Below are positions 1 through 8,695 of a stretch of 64,000 bases of DNA, piece after piece; position 1 is the stretch's first letter, and each line of letters starts with the position of its first letter. This DNA comes from Mesorhizobium sp. M2E.F.Ca.ET.219.01.1.1 (lineage in GTDB: Bacteria > Pseudomonadota > Alphaproteobacteria > Rhizobiales > Rhizobiaceae). The DNA is taken from NCBI RefSeq assembly GCF_004016445.2, contig NZ_SADT02000004.1, positions 248,001 to 312,000 of the forward strand, written 5' to 3'. The translations under genes were made by a program, and so were the position numbers. The notes under the pieces were generated by a model. That model had not been told where the DNA came from. It did not search any database and saw only the letters and a program-made list of their open reading frames with translations.

Positions 1-349
1 AGAGGCGGTGCATATGGGCGACAAGATCGCCGTCATGGATGCCGGCAAGCTGGTGCAATACGCCAAGCCGGCGGAGATTCTGGCCCGACCCGCAAGCGGC
101 TTCGTCGAGACATTGGTCGGCGCCAGCGAAAGGCCGTTCCGGCTGCTGTCGCTCGGGCCTGTGCGTGATGCCGTGGAGCCGGGCGGCGCCGAAGGCGAGG
201 CGATCCCCGGTGAGGCCACGCAGCGCGACGCGCTGGCCGAGCTGTTGTGGTCGGGCCGCCCCGCGCTGCCGGTGAAGGGCGCCGACGGCAAGCTCATTGG
301 CCGCGTCACCATCGAAGGCCTGGTAAAGCGCGCGGCGAGGCCGCAATGA
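1..349 (+). CDS. Glycine betaine/choline-type ABC transporter ATP-binding subunit (5' truncated)
   Basis: Only the last ~115 codons lie in the window; the reading frame is open from the first bases, so the gene starts upstream. The visible start reads EAVHMGDKIAVMDAGKL, the segment after Walker B and the H-loop in ABC ATPases of the ProV/OpuCA/YehX group. The tail contains a CBS-like stretch (GRPALPVKGADGKLIGRVTIEGL), as in osmoprotectant-uptake ATPases, where it can sense ionic strength. Its TGA overlaps the ATG of the permease gene (ATGA at 346-349), so the two are translationally coupled. The substrate is inferred from family only. Confidence 0.8.
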   Translation, partial: EAVHMGDKIAVMDAGKLVQYAKPAEILARPASGFVETLVGASERPFRLLSLGPVRDAVEPGGAEGEAIPGEATQRDALAELLWSGRPALPVKGADGKLIGRVTIEGLVKRAARPQ

Positions 350-1095
350 AGGCTTGGCTGCCCGCGCTGTTGAGGCTGGCCGTTCTGGTGCTGCTGGTGG
401 TTTTCATCACCAGCCCCGGCTGGTTCGAGCCGCTGCTGAAACCGCTGACCGAGAACGGCGCGCCGGCTGTCTACAACCAGGGCAGCCTGCTGACGCTGAC
501 CTTGCAGCACCTGCGGACCGTGCTGGTCGCGACGGTAGCGGCGACGATCGTCGCGGTGGCGTTAGCCATCCTGGTCACCAGGCCGGCAGGCGCCGAGTTC
601 CTGCCCTTGTCGCGCAGCCTGGTCAATATCGGCCAGACCTTCCCGCCGGTTGCCGTTCTGGCGCTTGCGGTACCGGCCGTCGGTTTCGGCGAGAAGCCGA
701 CGCTGATCGCGCTCTTCCTCTATGGGCTGCTGCCGATATTCGAGAATGCGCTGACCGCGCTGACCACGCTGCCGGGCAATGTGATGGAAGCGGCGCGCGG
801 CGCCGGCATGACCGGCTGGCAAAGGCTAATGAAGGTCGAGTTGCCGCTCAGCGCCCCGGTGATCCTTGGCGGCATCCGGCTCTCGGTCGTCATCAGCCTC
901 GCCACCGCGACGATCGGCTCGACGGTTGCCGCCAAGACGCTCGGCGAGGTGATCATCGCCGGCCTGATCTCGAACAACCTTGCCTTCGTGCTGCAGGGCG
1001 GCCTGATCGTCGCCGCGCTTGCAGTGCTGATCTATAACGGGCTTTCGGCGATCGAGCGCTACGCCGCGCGCCGAATGGGGCAGGGGGCGGAATAG
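346..1095 (+). CDS. Osmoprotectant ABC transporter permease (OpuBB/YehW type)
   Basis: 249 residues with an N-terminal membrane helix (LPALLRLAVLVLLVVF) and several more. The EAA-loop signature of binding-protein-dependent permeases is visible (EAARGAGMTGWQRLMKVELPL, around residues 145-165). This is the inner-membrane channel for glycine betaine, choline or a related quaternary amine, driven by the preceding ATPase. The ATG at 346 was chosen because it overlaps the ATPase stop; earlier in-frame codons lie inside the ATPase gene. No second permease or binding protein follows, so those components must lie upstream or elsewhere. Confidence 0.85.
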   Translation: MKAWLPALLRLAVLVLLVVFITSPGWFEPLLKPLTENGAPAVYNQGSLLTLTLQHLRTVLVATVAATIVAVALAILVTRPAGAEFLPLSRSLVNIGQTFPPVAVLALAVPAVGFGEKPTLIALFLYGLLPIFENALTALTTLPGNVMEAARGAGMTGWQRLMKVELPLSAPVILGGIRLSVVISLATATIGSTVAAKTLGEVIIAGLISNNLAFVLQGGLIVAALAVLIYNGLSAIERYAARRMGQGAE

Positions 1096-1101
1096 AGATG
1101 T

Positions 1102-1308
1102 TCAGACGTCAGTTTCGCTGATTTCCGCCATCTTCAGAAGATGGCGCAAGAGACCTGTCTTGAGGGGCTTGTTGCCATGTATCGGGATGGAGAGACGAAC
1201 AATGCTTCCCTCTTTTCCATAAATATGATGGCTGCCCGCTATTCGCAGAAGTTGCCAGCCTCGCTGCTCAATGGCCCTGGCCAGATCCTTACCCGAAATG
1301 GATTTCAA
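1102..1308 (-). CDS. hicA: HicA family toxin (mRNA interferase)
   Basis: 68 residues with the HicA pattern: N-terminal SGKDLARAIEQRGW, then the dsRBD-like core with the catalytic histidine in GSHHIYGK and the C-terminal IPIHGNKPLKTGLLRHLLK. Family members cleave mRNA independently of the ribosome and are neutralised by HicB. It overlaps the upstream hicB by 4 bases on the same strand (antitoxin first), so the pair is co-translated. Length is normal for HicA and no damage is seen. Confidence 0.9.
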   Translation of the reverse strand: MKSISGKDLARAIEQRGWQLLRIAGSHHIYGKEGSIVRLSIPIHGNKPLKTGLLRHLLKMAEISETDV

Positions 1309-1508
1309 ACTGCGATTTCCACCACCTTGCCGGGAACTGAAGTGACCGAAGACGGCAAATCCACCGAAAGGCAGCCTTCAATTGCCTCACGCAGATTTGC
1401 CATGAGTTCGTCCAGGGTTTCTCCTTCGGTCGCGCATCCCGGGATGGCGGGAACCTCGGCCCAGAATCCACCTTCTTCCGCTTCGTGCACGATAGCTTTG
1501 AACTTCAT
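1305..1508 (-). CDS. hicB: HicB family antitoxin
   Basis: 67 residues matching the HicB partial RNase H-like fold: KFKAIVHEAEEGGFWAEVPAIPGCATEGETLDELMANLREAIEG. It lacks a long C-terminal DNA-binding extension, so it is a short HicB, and autoregulation may be weak or depend on the complex. GGAG lies upstream of the ATG on the minus strand. It sits first in the hicBA operon. Confidence 0.9.
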   Translation of the reverse strand: MKFKAIVHEAEEGGFWAEVPAIPGCATEGETLDELMANLREAIEGCLSVDLPSSVTSVPGKVVEIAV

Positions 1509-1837
1509 TGATCAACTCCTGCTCCTTCGGAAGATATGCTTGGCATTGAGCATTTGCAAAGCGTCGATCCATCAGCGGCCAACCTCGCCACGGATCGATC
1601 CTGAGCAGCCGGACGCAGCGTCATTTCAATCGATCTAACTCCAGGCTCGCGCTGGCACAACAATTCCCGCCTTCTTCTTTTGGGCGAAAGCCGGGCAAAA
1701 ACCGAACAATATCTTGACGTTCCAAGCCCTGTTTCGCATACACCCCAACCAAGGGTGGATTCCGTGCGCGGCATGCATCTCATTCCAACGGCCCAGGGAG
1801 GGGTTCTTTTGGGCCAACAATCGAGGAAAATCCGGCA
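1509..1837. other. Intergenic region between hicBA and hppA
   Basis: 329 bases without a convincing gene. Divergent promoters for hicBA (minus) and hppA (plus) should lie here. A candidate hppA promoter is TTGACG at 1714-1719, then 17 bases, then CATACA at 1737-1742. A GAGGAAAA ribosome-binding sequence precedes the hppA ATG. Short open frames running into hppA in another phase look like noise (Arg/His-rich, no motif). Confidence 0.5.
1714..1742 (+). promoter_or_regulatory. Candidate sigma70-type promoter of hppA
   Basis: TTGACG and CATACA with a 17-base spacer, about 95 bases before the hppA start. The -35 is good and the -10 is weak. It was assigned by pattern only. Confidence 0.3.
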
Positions 1838-3979
1838 ATGACCATCATTACCGCCGTCATCGCCTGCGGCTTGCTGTCAGTTCTGTACGCCATCTGGGCG
1901 ACACGTTCGGTCCTTGCGTCCGATCAGGGCAATCAGCGCATGCAGGAAATCTCCGCGGCCATCCGCGAGGGCGCCCAGGCCTATCTGGCGCGCCAGTACA
2001 CCACCATCGCCGTGGTCGGCATCGTCGTGCTCCTGCTTGCCTGGTGGTTGCTCTCGATCACCTCGGCGATCGGCTTCCTGATCGGCGCCGTGCTTTCGGG
2101 CGCCGCCGGCTTCATCGGCATGCATGTCTCTGTGCGCGCCAATGTCCGCACCGCGCAGGCCGCCTCGAACAGCCTCGCTGCCGGCCTCGACATCGCCTTC
2201 AAGTCCGGCGCCATCACCGGCCTGTTGGTTGCGGGCCTGGCACTGCTCGGCGTCTCGATCTACTACGCCATCCTGACCGGCCCGATGGGGCTCCAGCCGA
2301 ATGACCGCGTCGTCATCGACTCGCTGGTTTCACTCGGCTTCGGCGCTTCGCTGATCTCGATCTTCGCCCGTCTCGGCGGCGGCATCTTCACCAAGGGTGC
2401 TGACGTCGGCGGCGACCTCGTCGGCAAGGTCGAGGCCGGCATTCCCGAAGACGATCCACGCAATCCGGCCACCATCGCCGACAATGTCGGCGACAATGTC
2501 GGCGACTGCGCCGGCATGGCCGCGGACCTGTTCGAAACCTATGCGGTGACCGTCGTCGCCACCATGGTTCTGGCCGCCATCTTCTTCGGCGGCACGGCCG
2601 CGCTGGGCGCTGCGATGCTCTACCCGCTCGCCATCTGCGGCGCCTGCATCCTGACCTCGATCGTCGGCACCTTCTTCGTCAAGCTCGGTTCCAACGGCTC
2701 GATCATGGGCGCCCTCTACAAGGGCCTGATCGTCACCGGTTTGCTGTCGATCATCGGTCTTGCCGCCGCGACCTCCGCTACGGTTGGCTGGGGCGAGGTC
2801 GGCACCGTTGCCGGCATCGCCATCACCGGCAAGAACCTGTTCATCTGCGGCCTGATCGGCCTTCTGGTGACCGGCCTTATCGTGGTGATCACCGAATACT
2901 ACACCGGCACCAACAAGCGCCCGGTGAACTCGATCGCCCAGGCGTCGGTGACCGGCCACGGCACCAATGTCATCCAGGGGCTCGCGGTCTCGCTGGAATC
3001 GACGGCGCTGCCGGCCATCGTCATCGTCGGCGGCATCATCGCCACCTACCAGCTCGGCGGCCTGTTCGGCACGGCGATCGCCGTCACCACCATGCTTGGC
3101 CTCGCCGGCATGATCGTGGCGCTCGACGCCTTTGGCCCGGTCACCGATAATGCCGGCGGCATTGCCGAAATGGCTGGCCTGCCCAAGGAAGTGCGCCACT
3201 CCACCGACGCGCTCGACGCTGTGGGCAACACCACCAAGGCTGTGACCAAGGGCTACGCTATCGGCTCGGCTGGCCTCGGCGCGCTGGTGCTGTTCGCGGC
3301 CTATTCGAACGACCTCAGGTTCTTTGCCGCCAATGGCGACAAGTACCCCTACTTCCAGGGCATGGGCGACGTCTCATTCGACCTCTCCAACCCCTACGTC
3401 GTCGCCGGCCTGATCTTCGGCGGCCTGATCCCCTATCTGTTCGGCGGCATAGCGATGACCGCCGTCGGTCGCGCCGCGGGCTCGATCGTCGAGGAAGTGC
3501 GCAAGCAGTTCCGCGAGGACAAGGGCATCATGGCCGGCACCTCCAAGCCGAACTATGCCCGCGCCGTCGACCTGCTGACCAGGGCGGCGATCCGGGAAAT
3601 GATCATCCCGTCGCTGCTGCCGGTGCTGGCGCCGCTCGTCGTCTATTTCGGCGTGCTGCTGATCTCGGGCTCGAAGGCCTCGGCCTTCGCGGCGCTCGGC
3701 GCGTCGCTGCTCGGCGTCATCGTCAACGGCCTCTTCGTCGCCATCTCGATGACCTCCGGCGGCGGCGCCTGGGACAACGCCAAGAAGTCGTTCGAGGACG
3801 GTTTCACCGACAAGGACGGCGTCAAGCACCTGAAGGGCTCCGAGGCGCACAAGGCCTCGGTCACCGGCGACACCGTCGGCGATCCCTACAAGGACACCGC
3901 CGGCCCGGCCGTCAACCCGGCGATCAAGATCACCAACATCGTCGCGCTGCTCCTGCTCGCCGTGCTCGCGCACGGCTGA
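1838..3979 (+). CDS. hppA: Membrane-bound proton-translocating pyrophosphatase
   Basis: 713 residues, full length for the H+-PPase family, with about 16 hydrophobic segments. It hydrolyses cytosolic pyrophosphate and pumps protons across the membrane. The PPi/Mg signature DVGGDLVGKVE begins at D189, followed by DDPRNPATIADNVGDNVGD. Residue 467 in GNTTKAVTKG is lysine; in this family a lysine here (instead of alanine in GNTTAA) marks the K+-independent subclass, so the pump should not need potassium. It is monocistronic, with a strong hairpin terminator right after it. Confidence 0.97.
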   Translation: MTIITAVIACGLLSVLYAIWATRSVLASDQGNQRMQEISAAIREGAQAYLARQYTTIAVVGIVVLLLAWWLLSITSAIGFLIGAVLSGAAGFIGMHVSVRANVRTAQAASNSLAAGLDIAFKSGAITGLLVAGLALLGVSIYYAILTGPMGLQPNDRVVIDSLVSLGFGASLISIFARLGGGIFTKGADVGGDLVGKVEAGIPEDDPRNPATIADNVGDNVGDCAGMAADLFETYAVTVVATMVLAAIFFGGTAALGAAMLYPLAICGACILTSIVGTFFVKLGSNGSIMGALYKGLIVTGLLSIIGLAAATSATVGWGEVGTVAGIAITGKNLFICGLIGLLVTGLIVVITEYYTGTNKRPVNSIAQASVTGHGTNVIQGLAVSLESTALPAIVIVGGIIATYQLGGLFGTAIAVTTMLGLAGMIVALDAFGPVTDNAGGIAEMAGLPKEVRHSTDALDAVGNTTKAVTKGYAIGSAGLGALVLFAAYSNDLRFFAANGDKYPYFQGMGDVSFDLSNPYVVAGLIFGGLIPYLFGGIAMTAVGRAAGSIVEEVRKQFREDKGIMAGTSKPNYARAVDLLTRAAIREMIIPSLLPVLAPLVVYFGVLLISGSKASAFAALGASLLGVIVNGLFVAISMTSGGGAWDNAKKSFEDGFTDKDGVKHLKGSEAHKASVTGDTVGDPYKDTAGPAVNPAIKITNIVALLLLAVLAHG

Positions 3980-4000
3980 TCGCGGCGGCTATTCCGGGAT

Positions 4001-4036
4001 AAGCCCGCGGGAGCGATCCCGCGGGCTTTGTTTTTT
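4001..4036 (+). terminator. Rho-independent terminator of hppA
   Basis: A perfect 12-bp stem (AAGCCCGCGGGA / TCCCGCGGGCTT) with a GCGA loop is followed by TGTTTTTT. It lies 21 bases after the hppA stop codon. Confidence 0.92.
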
Positions 4037-4074
4037 CGCATTACACCATGCGTGCCGCCTTCCCGGCGGGGCAC

Positions 4075-5064
4075 TCAGTTGGCTTCCGGCCTTTCGCTGC
4101 CATGGCGATAGCGGGCCAGCAACGCATCGATGTCCGGCTCTCGCTCGGGCATTGGCGGTAAGCCGCGTGTCTGGCGCAGCATGGCAATGAAGGCGCCCCG
4201 GCGATGTTGGCGGCGGAAGGAACGCGCCCGCGGATGTATGCCAAGCATCGCCAGAAGCCTGCGTTTAAGGTAACGGGAGCGTTTGAGGGGAGCAGGTTCC
4301 TCGGCATTGCCGAGAATCCTGGCGCGCAGCGCGTCCGGCGAACTCATCGCGTCCATCAGTTCTTCCTGCTCCTGCGCGGTATCACGCGCATAGCTGCCTT
4401 CGCGCTTGCCCGAATGCAGCATGAGCACGGTCAGATGCGGCATTGTCGCGATCACGGCACCCTTGCGCCAGGCACGGAACAGCCAGTCCTGGGAACTCTC
4501 GCAAACGCACTGGCTGGCCGGGCGCCATGGTCCAAGCCTTGGCAGCGACGTCCGCCGGACCATTTGCGCGGAGCCAAATCCGACTGTGGTGACCGGGTCA
4601 TAGAAGCCATCCCGCCCCATCCCGAGGATCATATGCCTGGAACCCTTGCTCGCGGACGACTCGATGACCGCGCCCCGAGCGATCACCACATCGGCACCGG
4701 TGGCGTCCATCCAGCCGCTCATCGACGCCAGATGGTCGGGAAACCAGAGGTCGTCATGATTCAAGATCGCGACGAAGCGGCCGCAGGCCCTGGCGAAGCC
4801 GATGTTGTTCGGCCCCGATTGCTCGCCGAAATTCACCGGAAGATCGATGTAGGAGATGCGGCAATCATCGAAGGCGGCGACAATTGCCGGTGTCTCCGAC
4901 CGGCACGCGTCGCCGACGACGATGGCTTCCCAGTCCTGCAGGGTCTGACCGATGAGGCTCTTCAGCGTCTGGCGCAGGACCGCCGGGCGGTTATGCGTCG
5001 CGATGACGACCGAGACAAGTGGTTCGATCCGCCCTGTTGGCGCGCTCTGGCCGGCCTGTTCCAC
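4075..5064 (-). CDS. Family 2 glycosyltransferase
   Basis: 329 residues with a GT-A fold start: LVSVVIATHNRPAVLRQTLKSLIGQ, then a DXD-like metal site in AILNHDDLWFPDHL. It transfers a sugar from a nucleotide donor; the acceptor is unknown. The open frame extends further upstream, but that part is low-complexity Arg/Ser/Pro sequence antisense in character and overlaps the upstream gene. The GTG at 5064, one base after the upstream stop, is the sensible start and gives MEQAGQSAPTGRIEPLVSVV. It is cotranscribed with the RmlC-like gene, so a surface-glycan role is likely. Confidence 0.8.
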   Translation of the reverse strand: MEQAGQSAPTGRIEPLVSVVIATHNRPAVLRQTLKSLIGQTLQDWEAIVVGDACRSETPAIVAAFDDCRISYIDLPVNFGEQSGPNNIGFARACGRFVAILNHDDLWFPDHLASMSGWMDATGADVVIARGAVIESSASKGSRHMILGMGRDGFYDPVTTVGFGSAQMVRRTSLPRLGPWRPASQCVCESSQDWLFRAWRKGAVIATMPHLTVLMLHSGKREGSYARDTAQEQEELMDAMSSPDALRARILGNAEEPAPLKRSRYLKRRLLAMLGIHPRARSFRRQHRRGAFIAMLRQTRGLPPMPEREPDIDALLARYRHGSERPEAN

Positions 5065-5065
5065 G

Positions 5066-5611
5066 CTATGCCAGCTTGTAGGGGATCTGTTCTGTATCGG
5101 GCGGTAGCCGCCAGTGATCGGGCGCGTCATAGGCGTAGGCCTTGTCGACCAGATTGAGCACCAGAGCAATGTCCGGTCCGAGCGCGACGACACCGTGCCA
5201 GACGCCGGGCGGAATGCCGACGATGGCGGGCCTGACCGCTCCGACGATCTTGTGCCAGACTGTGCCGAATGTCGGCGAGGCCTTGCGACCGTCGAACAGC
5301 GAGATCCGAACGCTGCCCACCGAGCAAAAAAGCCGGTCGGTTGTGACGCCATGGGCATGCCATCCCGTCACCGCGCCCGGATAAAGCGTGCGCTGAAACA
5401 CCTGTCCGACGGGAAGTCCGTCGAGATCCCATTCTTCGCGAAAGACTTCAGTGAGGTAGCCGGTCGAAGTCGCGACAGGCCGGATTTCCTTGAGCGCAAC
5501 GCCGTCGATTGTCGGCGCATCGACGACAAGCCAGTCAGGTGTCACGGTCTGCCGGTCTGGCGTGCCTGTCGCCATCCAGCCTTGCGGCACAGTACGATCG
5601 CTGTTGCTCAT
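5066..5611 (-). CDS. RmlC-like cupin (dTDP-4-dehydrorhamnose 3,5-epimerase related)
   Basis: 181 residues. The cupin core of sugar 3,5-epimerases is visible: EVFREEWDLDG, then GAVTGWHAHGVTTDRLFCSVGSVRISLFDGR and IPPGVWHGVVALG. The His in GWHAH matches the region of the epimerase catalytic histidine. It may epimerise or isomerise a nucleotide-4-keto-sugar, or be a WxcM-like relative. No rmlA, rmlB or rmlD genes are nearby, so its substrate source is elsewhere. The glycosyltransferase starts two bases after its stop. Confidence 0.7.
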   Translation of the reverse strand: MSNSDRTVPQGWMATGTPDRQTVTPDWLVVDAPTIDGVALKEIRPVATSTGYLTEVFREEWDLDGLPVGQVFQRTLYPGAVTGWHAHGVTTDRLFCSVGSVRISLFDGRKASPTFGTVWHKIVGAVRPAIVGIPPGVWHGVVALGPDIALVLNLVDKAYAYDAPDHWRLPPDTEQIPYKLA

Positions 5612-5692
5612 GACCGGTCCCGAATCCCCGGCAAATTGATAGGGGGACGTCTGAATGTAAGCAAGTATGCGTCTTGGCCGCGCGTGAACAAG

Positions 5693-5714
5693 ACCCGCCG
5701 GCGCGCCGGCGGGT
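5693..5714 (-). terminator. Perfect 22-bp GC-rich palindrome, possible bamE terminator
   Basis: ACCCGCCGGCGC followed by its exact complement forms a strong hairpin 30 bases after the bamE stop. The minus-strand tail is only TCTTGTTC, so termination efficiency is doubtful. Confidence 0.4.
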
Positions 5715-5743
5715 GCTGATTGTTCTGCGGGCCGTCGATAGAC

Positions 5744-6265
5744 TTAAGGCGTGCCGCTGCCGCCGCCGGGGATGCCGGGTGCCAGCTTGCTGGCACCGTT
5801 GATGACCTGGCTGAGGAAGTTCTGGTCCTTGCCGCCGGTCGGCGTCGTCCTGGAGATGAAGTCGAAGATCTTGCCGTCCTTCAGGCCATAGTTGGCGATC
5901 TGGGTCACGCGACCGTCAGCGCCGAAATAGACCGCCAGCACATGCTGGTCGATGATGTGCGGGTTGTCGAAGGCGACGTAGCGCTTGCGCGTCTGCGAGA
6001 TGTAGTAGAAGGCCTCGTTGTCGAAGGTCGCCGTCGTCGATGGGGTGCCCAGCGCCAGCAGCACCTGTTCACGGCTCGATCCGACCGGCACCGAATCGAT
6101 TGCCTGCTGGTCGATCACATAGCCTTTCGTCAGCGTCTCGCTTGGATGGAGATCGCCGAACATCTTGGACGAATTGCAGGCGGAAAGCGCTGATGCCACC
6201 ACCAGCAGTGACGCCACCCCCACTGGGGCGGGCGCAAAGAACGACTTGAATTTCAGGGCACCCAA
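5744..6265 (-). CDS. bamE: Outer membrane protein assembly factor BamE (SmpA/OmlA) lipoprotein
   Basis: About 173 residues. A signal peptide ends in a lipobox (VVASALSAC), giving an outer-membrane lipoprotein. The BamE domain follows: GYVIDQQAIDSVPVGSSREQVLLALGTPS, then FYYISQ and VLAVYFGADGRVTQIANYGLKDGKIFDF. It is an accessory subunit of the BAM complex that folds outer-membrane beta-barrels. Start: three consecutive TTG codons (6271, 6268, 6265) follow a GGAG; the last gives the best spacing. The open frame to 6358 would overlap the divergent neighbour. Divergent from the bc1 chaperone gene, as is usual in rhizobia. Confidence 0.88.
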   Translation of the reverse strand: MGALKFKSFFAPAPVGVASLLVVASALSACNSSKMFGDLHPSETLTKGYVIDQQAIDSVPVGSSREQVLLALGTPSTTATFDNEAFYYISQTRKRYVAFDNPHIIDQHVLAVYFGADGRVTQIANYGLKDGKIFDFISRTTPTGGKDQNFLSQVINGASKLAPGIPGGGSGTP

Positions 6266-6382
6266 CAACAATTCTCCATCACATCCCCGCAACTTGCGCT
6301 GGGCCGCAAAACCGGTAAACCAGCTTGCATGCCGATGCAACAAGGCCAAATCAAACAACAGGTCCCCGGGAGACCGCCCTCA

Positions 6383-6925
6383 ATGTTCCAGCGCCTTTTT
6401 GGCCGCGAACGCAATGCCAACCGCGCTATCACCGAGGCGCTCTACGCACAAATCGTGGCGGCGGCGCGGCAAACGGTGTTTTATTCGGACTGGAATGTGC
6501 CGGATACGCCGCTCGGCCGCTTCGAGATGCTGTCGCTGCATATCTATCTCGTCCAGCACCGGCTGCATGGCGAGCAAGGCGTGGCGGCCGAGGTCGCGCA
6601 AGTGCTGATCGACGAGTTCTTCCTCGATGTCGATCACTCGCTGCGCGAACTCGGAATCAGCGATGTCGGAGTGCCCAAGCGTATGAAGAAGCTGGCAAGG
6701 ATGTTTTACGGCCGCACGGCCGCCTATGACGACGCCCTCCGGGAAAACGACCGGGTGGCGCTCGCGGCGGCGCTTTCCCGCAATGTCAGGCCGGACGCGG
6801 GCCCCTGGCCGCAGGCGCCGCTTCTGGCGGACTATGTCTGCGAGGCCAGCCGGAAGCTCGCCGTGCAGCCGACCGAATCGATCGCCGCCGGCACCGTCGC
6901 GTTCCAGGCCGCCGGGGCCGCTTGA
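6383..6925 (+). CDS. Ubiquinol-cytochrome c chaperone family protein
   Basis: 180 residues beginning MFQRLFGRER. The family core is visible: YAQIVAAARQTVFYSDWNVPDTPLGRFEMLSLHIYLVQHRL, then DEFFLDVDHSLRELGISDVGVPKRMKKLARMFYGR. Homologues (CBP3/UQCC-like) help assemble the cytochrome bc1 complex. The ATG at 6383 follows GGGAGA; an upstream in-frame ATG at 6329 would overlap the bamE leader region. The next gene's ribosome-binding site overlaps its 3' end. Confidence 0.85.
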   Translation: MFQRLFGRERNANRAITEALYAQIVAAARQTVFYSDWNVPDTPLGRFEMLSLHIYLVQHRLHGEQGVAAEVAQVLIDEFFLDVDHSLRELGISDVGVPKRMKKLARMFYGRTAAYDDALRENDRVALAAALSRNVRPDAGPWPQAPLLADYVCEASRKLAVQPTESIAAGTVAFQAAGAA

Positions 6926-6936
6926 AGGAGGCCAGC

Positions 6937-7485
6937 ATGAAAGACGCTGAATTGCGCAGCCCGGTATCCTTTGTCGCCAATGTCGCGCGGCTGCCGCAAA
7001 AGGGCCTGCCGGTCCTGATCGAGGCGGATCAGCGCCAGCGTGCCGCACTTGCCGCCGAATACGACCTGCTCTCGGTCGAAAGTTACCGCGCCGAGCTGCT
7101 TGTTGCTTCGTGGAAACGCAACGGCGTCAAGGTTACGGGCCGCGTCGAGGCCGACATCACGCAGGCCTGCATCGTCACCCTGGAGCCGGTAAGCGCGCAT
7201 ATAGACGAACCGGTCGAGGCGCTGTTCCTGCCCGAGCAGTCGAAGCTTGGACGCGAGGGTTTCGAGGGCGGCGGCGAGATCATTCTCGACGCCGACGGAC
7301 CGGACAGCCCGGAAACGTTCTCCGGCGACACGATCGATGTCGGCGCGCTGGCCGAACAGTTCTTCGGCCTGGCGATCGATCCCTATCCGCGCAAGCCGGG
7401 AGCCTCGCTCGACGTCGCCGGCGACGATCAGCCCGAGGAAAGCGAATTCCAGAAAAAGCTGCGTTCGCTGCTTGGAAAATCCTGA
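6937..7485 (+). CDS. YceD/DUF177 family protein
   Basis: 182 residues. The DUF177 pattern is clear: LRSPVSFVANVARLPQKGLPVLIEADQRQRAALAAEYDLLSV, and the acidic middle VTLEPVSAHIDEPVEALFLPE. In E. coli, YceD is needed for normal 23S rRNA accumulation; here the function is inferred from family. The ATG at 6937 follows GGAGG; a TTG 15 bases earlier lies before that site. It is followed by plsX-fabH, the usual bacterial neighbourhood. Confidence 0.88.
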   Translation: MKDAELRSPVSFVANVARLPQKGLPVLIEADQRQRAALAAEYDLLSVESYRAELLVASWKRNGVKVTGRVEADITQACIVTLEPVSAHIDEPVEALFLPEQSKLGREGFEGGGEIILDADGPDSPETFSGDTIDVGALAEQFFGLAIDPYPRKPGASLDVAGDDQPEESEFQKKLRSLLGKS

Positions 7486-7615
7486 GAGTGGTCCGGATTT
7501 TGGAAAAGTTGGTTGTGCGCAGGCGCAAAACCGCTATTTTCGCCGAACCTTCGCGAGCCCCCTTACCTTGGCAGGCGTCCTCCGCTAGCCAGGCAAACCG
7601 TGAGAAAAACACCGA

Positions 7616-8686
7616 GTGATCAGGATTTCCATCGATGCCATGGGCGGCGATCACGGACCGAGCGTGGTCATCCCGGCGCTGATGACGGTCGTCATCCGCC
7701 GCCCTGACATCCGCTTCGTCATCTATGGCCGCGAGGACGTGGTGCATCCCGAGCTCGCCAAGTTCCCGAAGCTCGCCGAAGTAAGCGAGTTCGTCCATTG
7801 CGAGGTCGCCGTGCGCATGGACGACAAGCCGAGCCAGGCGCTCCGCCACGGCCGCTGGAAGTCGTCGATGTGGAAGGCCGTCGAGGCGGTGAAGAGCGGC
7901 GCCGCGCAGGCCTGCATCTCGGCCGGCAACACCGGCGCGCTGATGGCGATGTCGAAATTCTGCCTGCGCACGATGGCCACCATCGACCGCCCGGCAATCG
8001 CGGCGCTCTGGCCGACGACGCGCGGCGAGAGCGTCGTGCTCGATGTCGGCGCCACCATCGGTGCCGACGCGCATCAGCTGATCGATTTCGCCATTCTGGG
8101 CACCGGCATGGCGCGCTCGGTGTTCGGCATCGAGCGGCCGAGCGTTGGCCTGCTCAACGTCGGCGTCGAGGAGATCAAGGGCCAGGAAGAGGTCAAGGAG
8201 GCCGGCCGCATGCTGCGCGAGGCCAACATGGCCTCGATGAATTACCGCGGCTTCGTCGAAGGCGACGACATCGGCAAGGGTACGGTCGATGTGGTGGTCA
8301 CCGAGGGCTTTGCCGGCAATATCGCGCTCAAGACCGCCGAGGGCACGGCAAGGCAGATCGCCGGCTATCTGCGCGCCGCCATGAGCCGAACGCTGATGGC
8401 CAAGATCGGCTACGTCTTCGCCAAGGGAGCCTTCGACCGGCTGCGTGAGAAGATGGATGTCGGCCGCTCCAATGGCGGCGTCTTTCTAGGCTTGAACGGT
8501 ATCGTGGTGAAAAGCCATGGCGGTGCCGATTCGGATGGCTTCGCTGCGGCGATCGAGCTCGGCTACGACATGGTGCGCAACAATCTGCTTGACCGGATCG
8601 AGGCCGACCTCGATCTGTTTCACGCGCGCAACCCGAACGCCCAGGCAAACAGGAAATCCGGCGTCGCCGCCAACGCCGAGGAATAG
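7616..8686 (+). CDS. plsX: Phosphate acyltransferase PlsX
   Basis: 356 residues. It makes acyl-phosphate from acyl-ACP, the first step of phosphatidic acid synthesis in the PlsX/PlsY route. The family N-terminus IRISIDAMGGDHGPSVVIPA is intact, with SAGNTGALMAMSKF and the C-terminal GRSNGGVFLGLNGIVVKSHGGAD. The start is GTG at 7616, which places IRISIDAMGGD at the usual position. fabH starts 9 bases after the stop, so fatty-acid and phospholipid initiation genes are cotranscribed. Confidence 0.96.
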   Translation: MIRISIDAMGGDHGPSVVIPALMTVVIRRPDIRFVIYGREDVVHPELAKFPKLAEVSEFVHCEVAVRMDDKPSQALRHGRWKSSMWKAVEAVKSGAAQACISAGNTGALMAMSKFCLRTMATIDRPAIAALWPTTRGESVVLDVGATIGADAHQLIDFAILGTGMARSVFGIERPSVGLLNVGVEEIKGQEEVKEAGRMLREANMASMNYRGFVEGDDIGKGTVDVVVTEGFAGNIALKTAEGTARQIAGYLRAAMSRTLMAKIGYVFAKGAFDRLREKMDVGRSNGGVFLGLNGIVVKSHGGADSDGFAAAIELGYDMVRNNLLDRIEADLDLFHARNPNAQANRKSGVAANAEE

Positions 8687-8695
8687 GAACGGACC

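Noticed and set aside
2330..3199. Long open frame antisense to hppA
   Set aside because: It mirrors the codon pattern of a GC-rich membrane protein gene; the peptide is Asp/Gly/Arg-rich with no motif.
5065..5358. N-terminal extension of the family 2 glycosyltransferase
   Set aside because: It overlaps the RmlC-like gene and is Ser/Arg/Pro-rich without family similarity; GTG 5064 is better placed.
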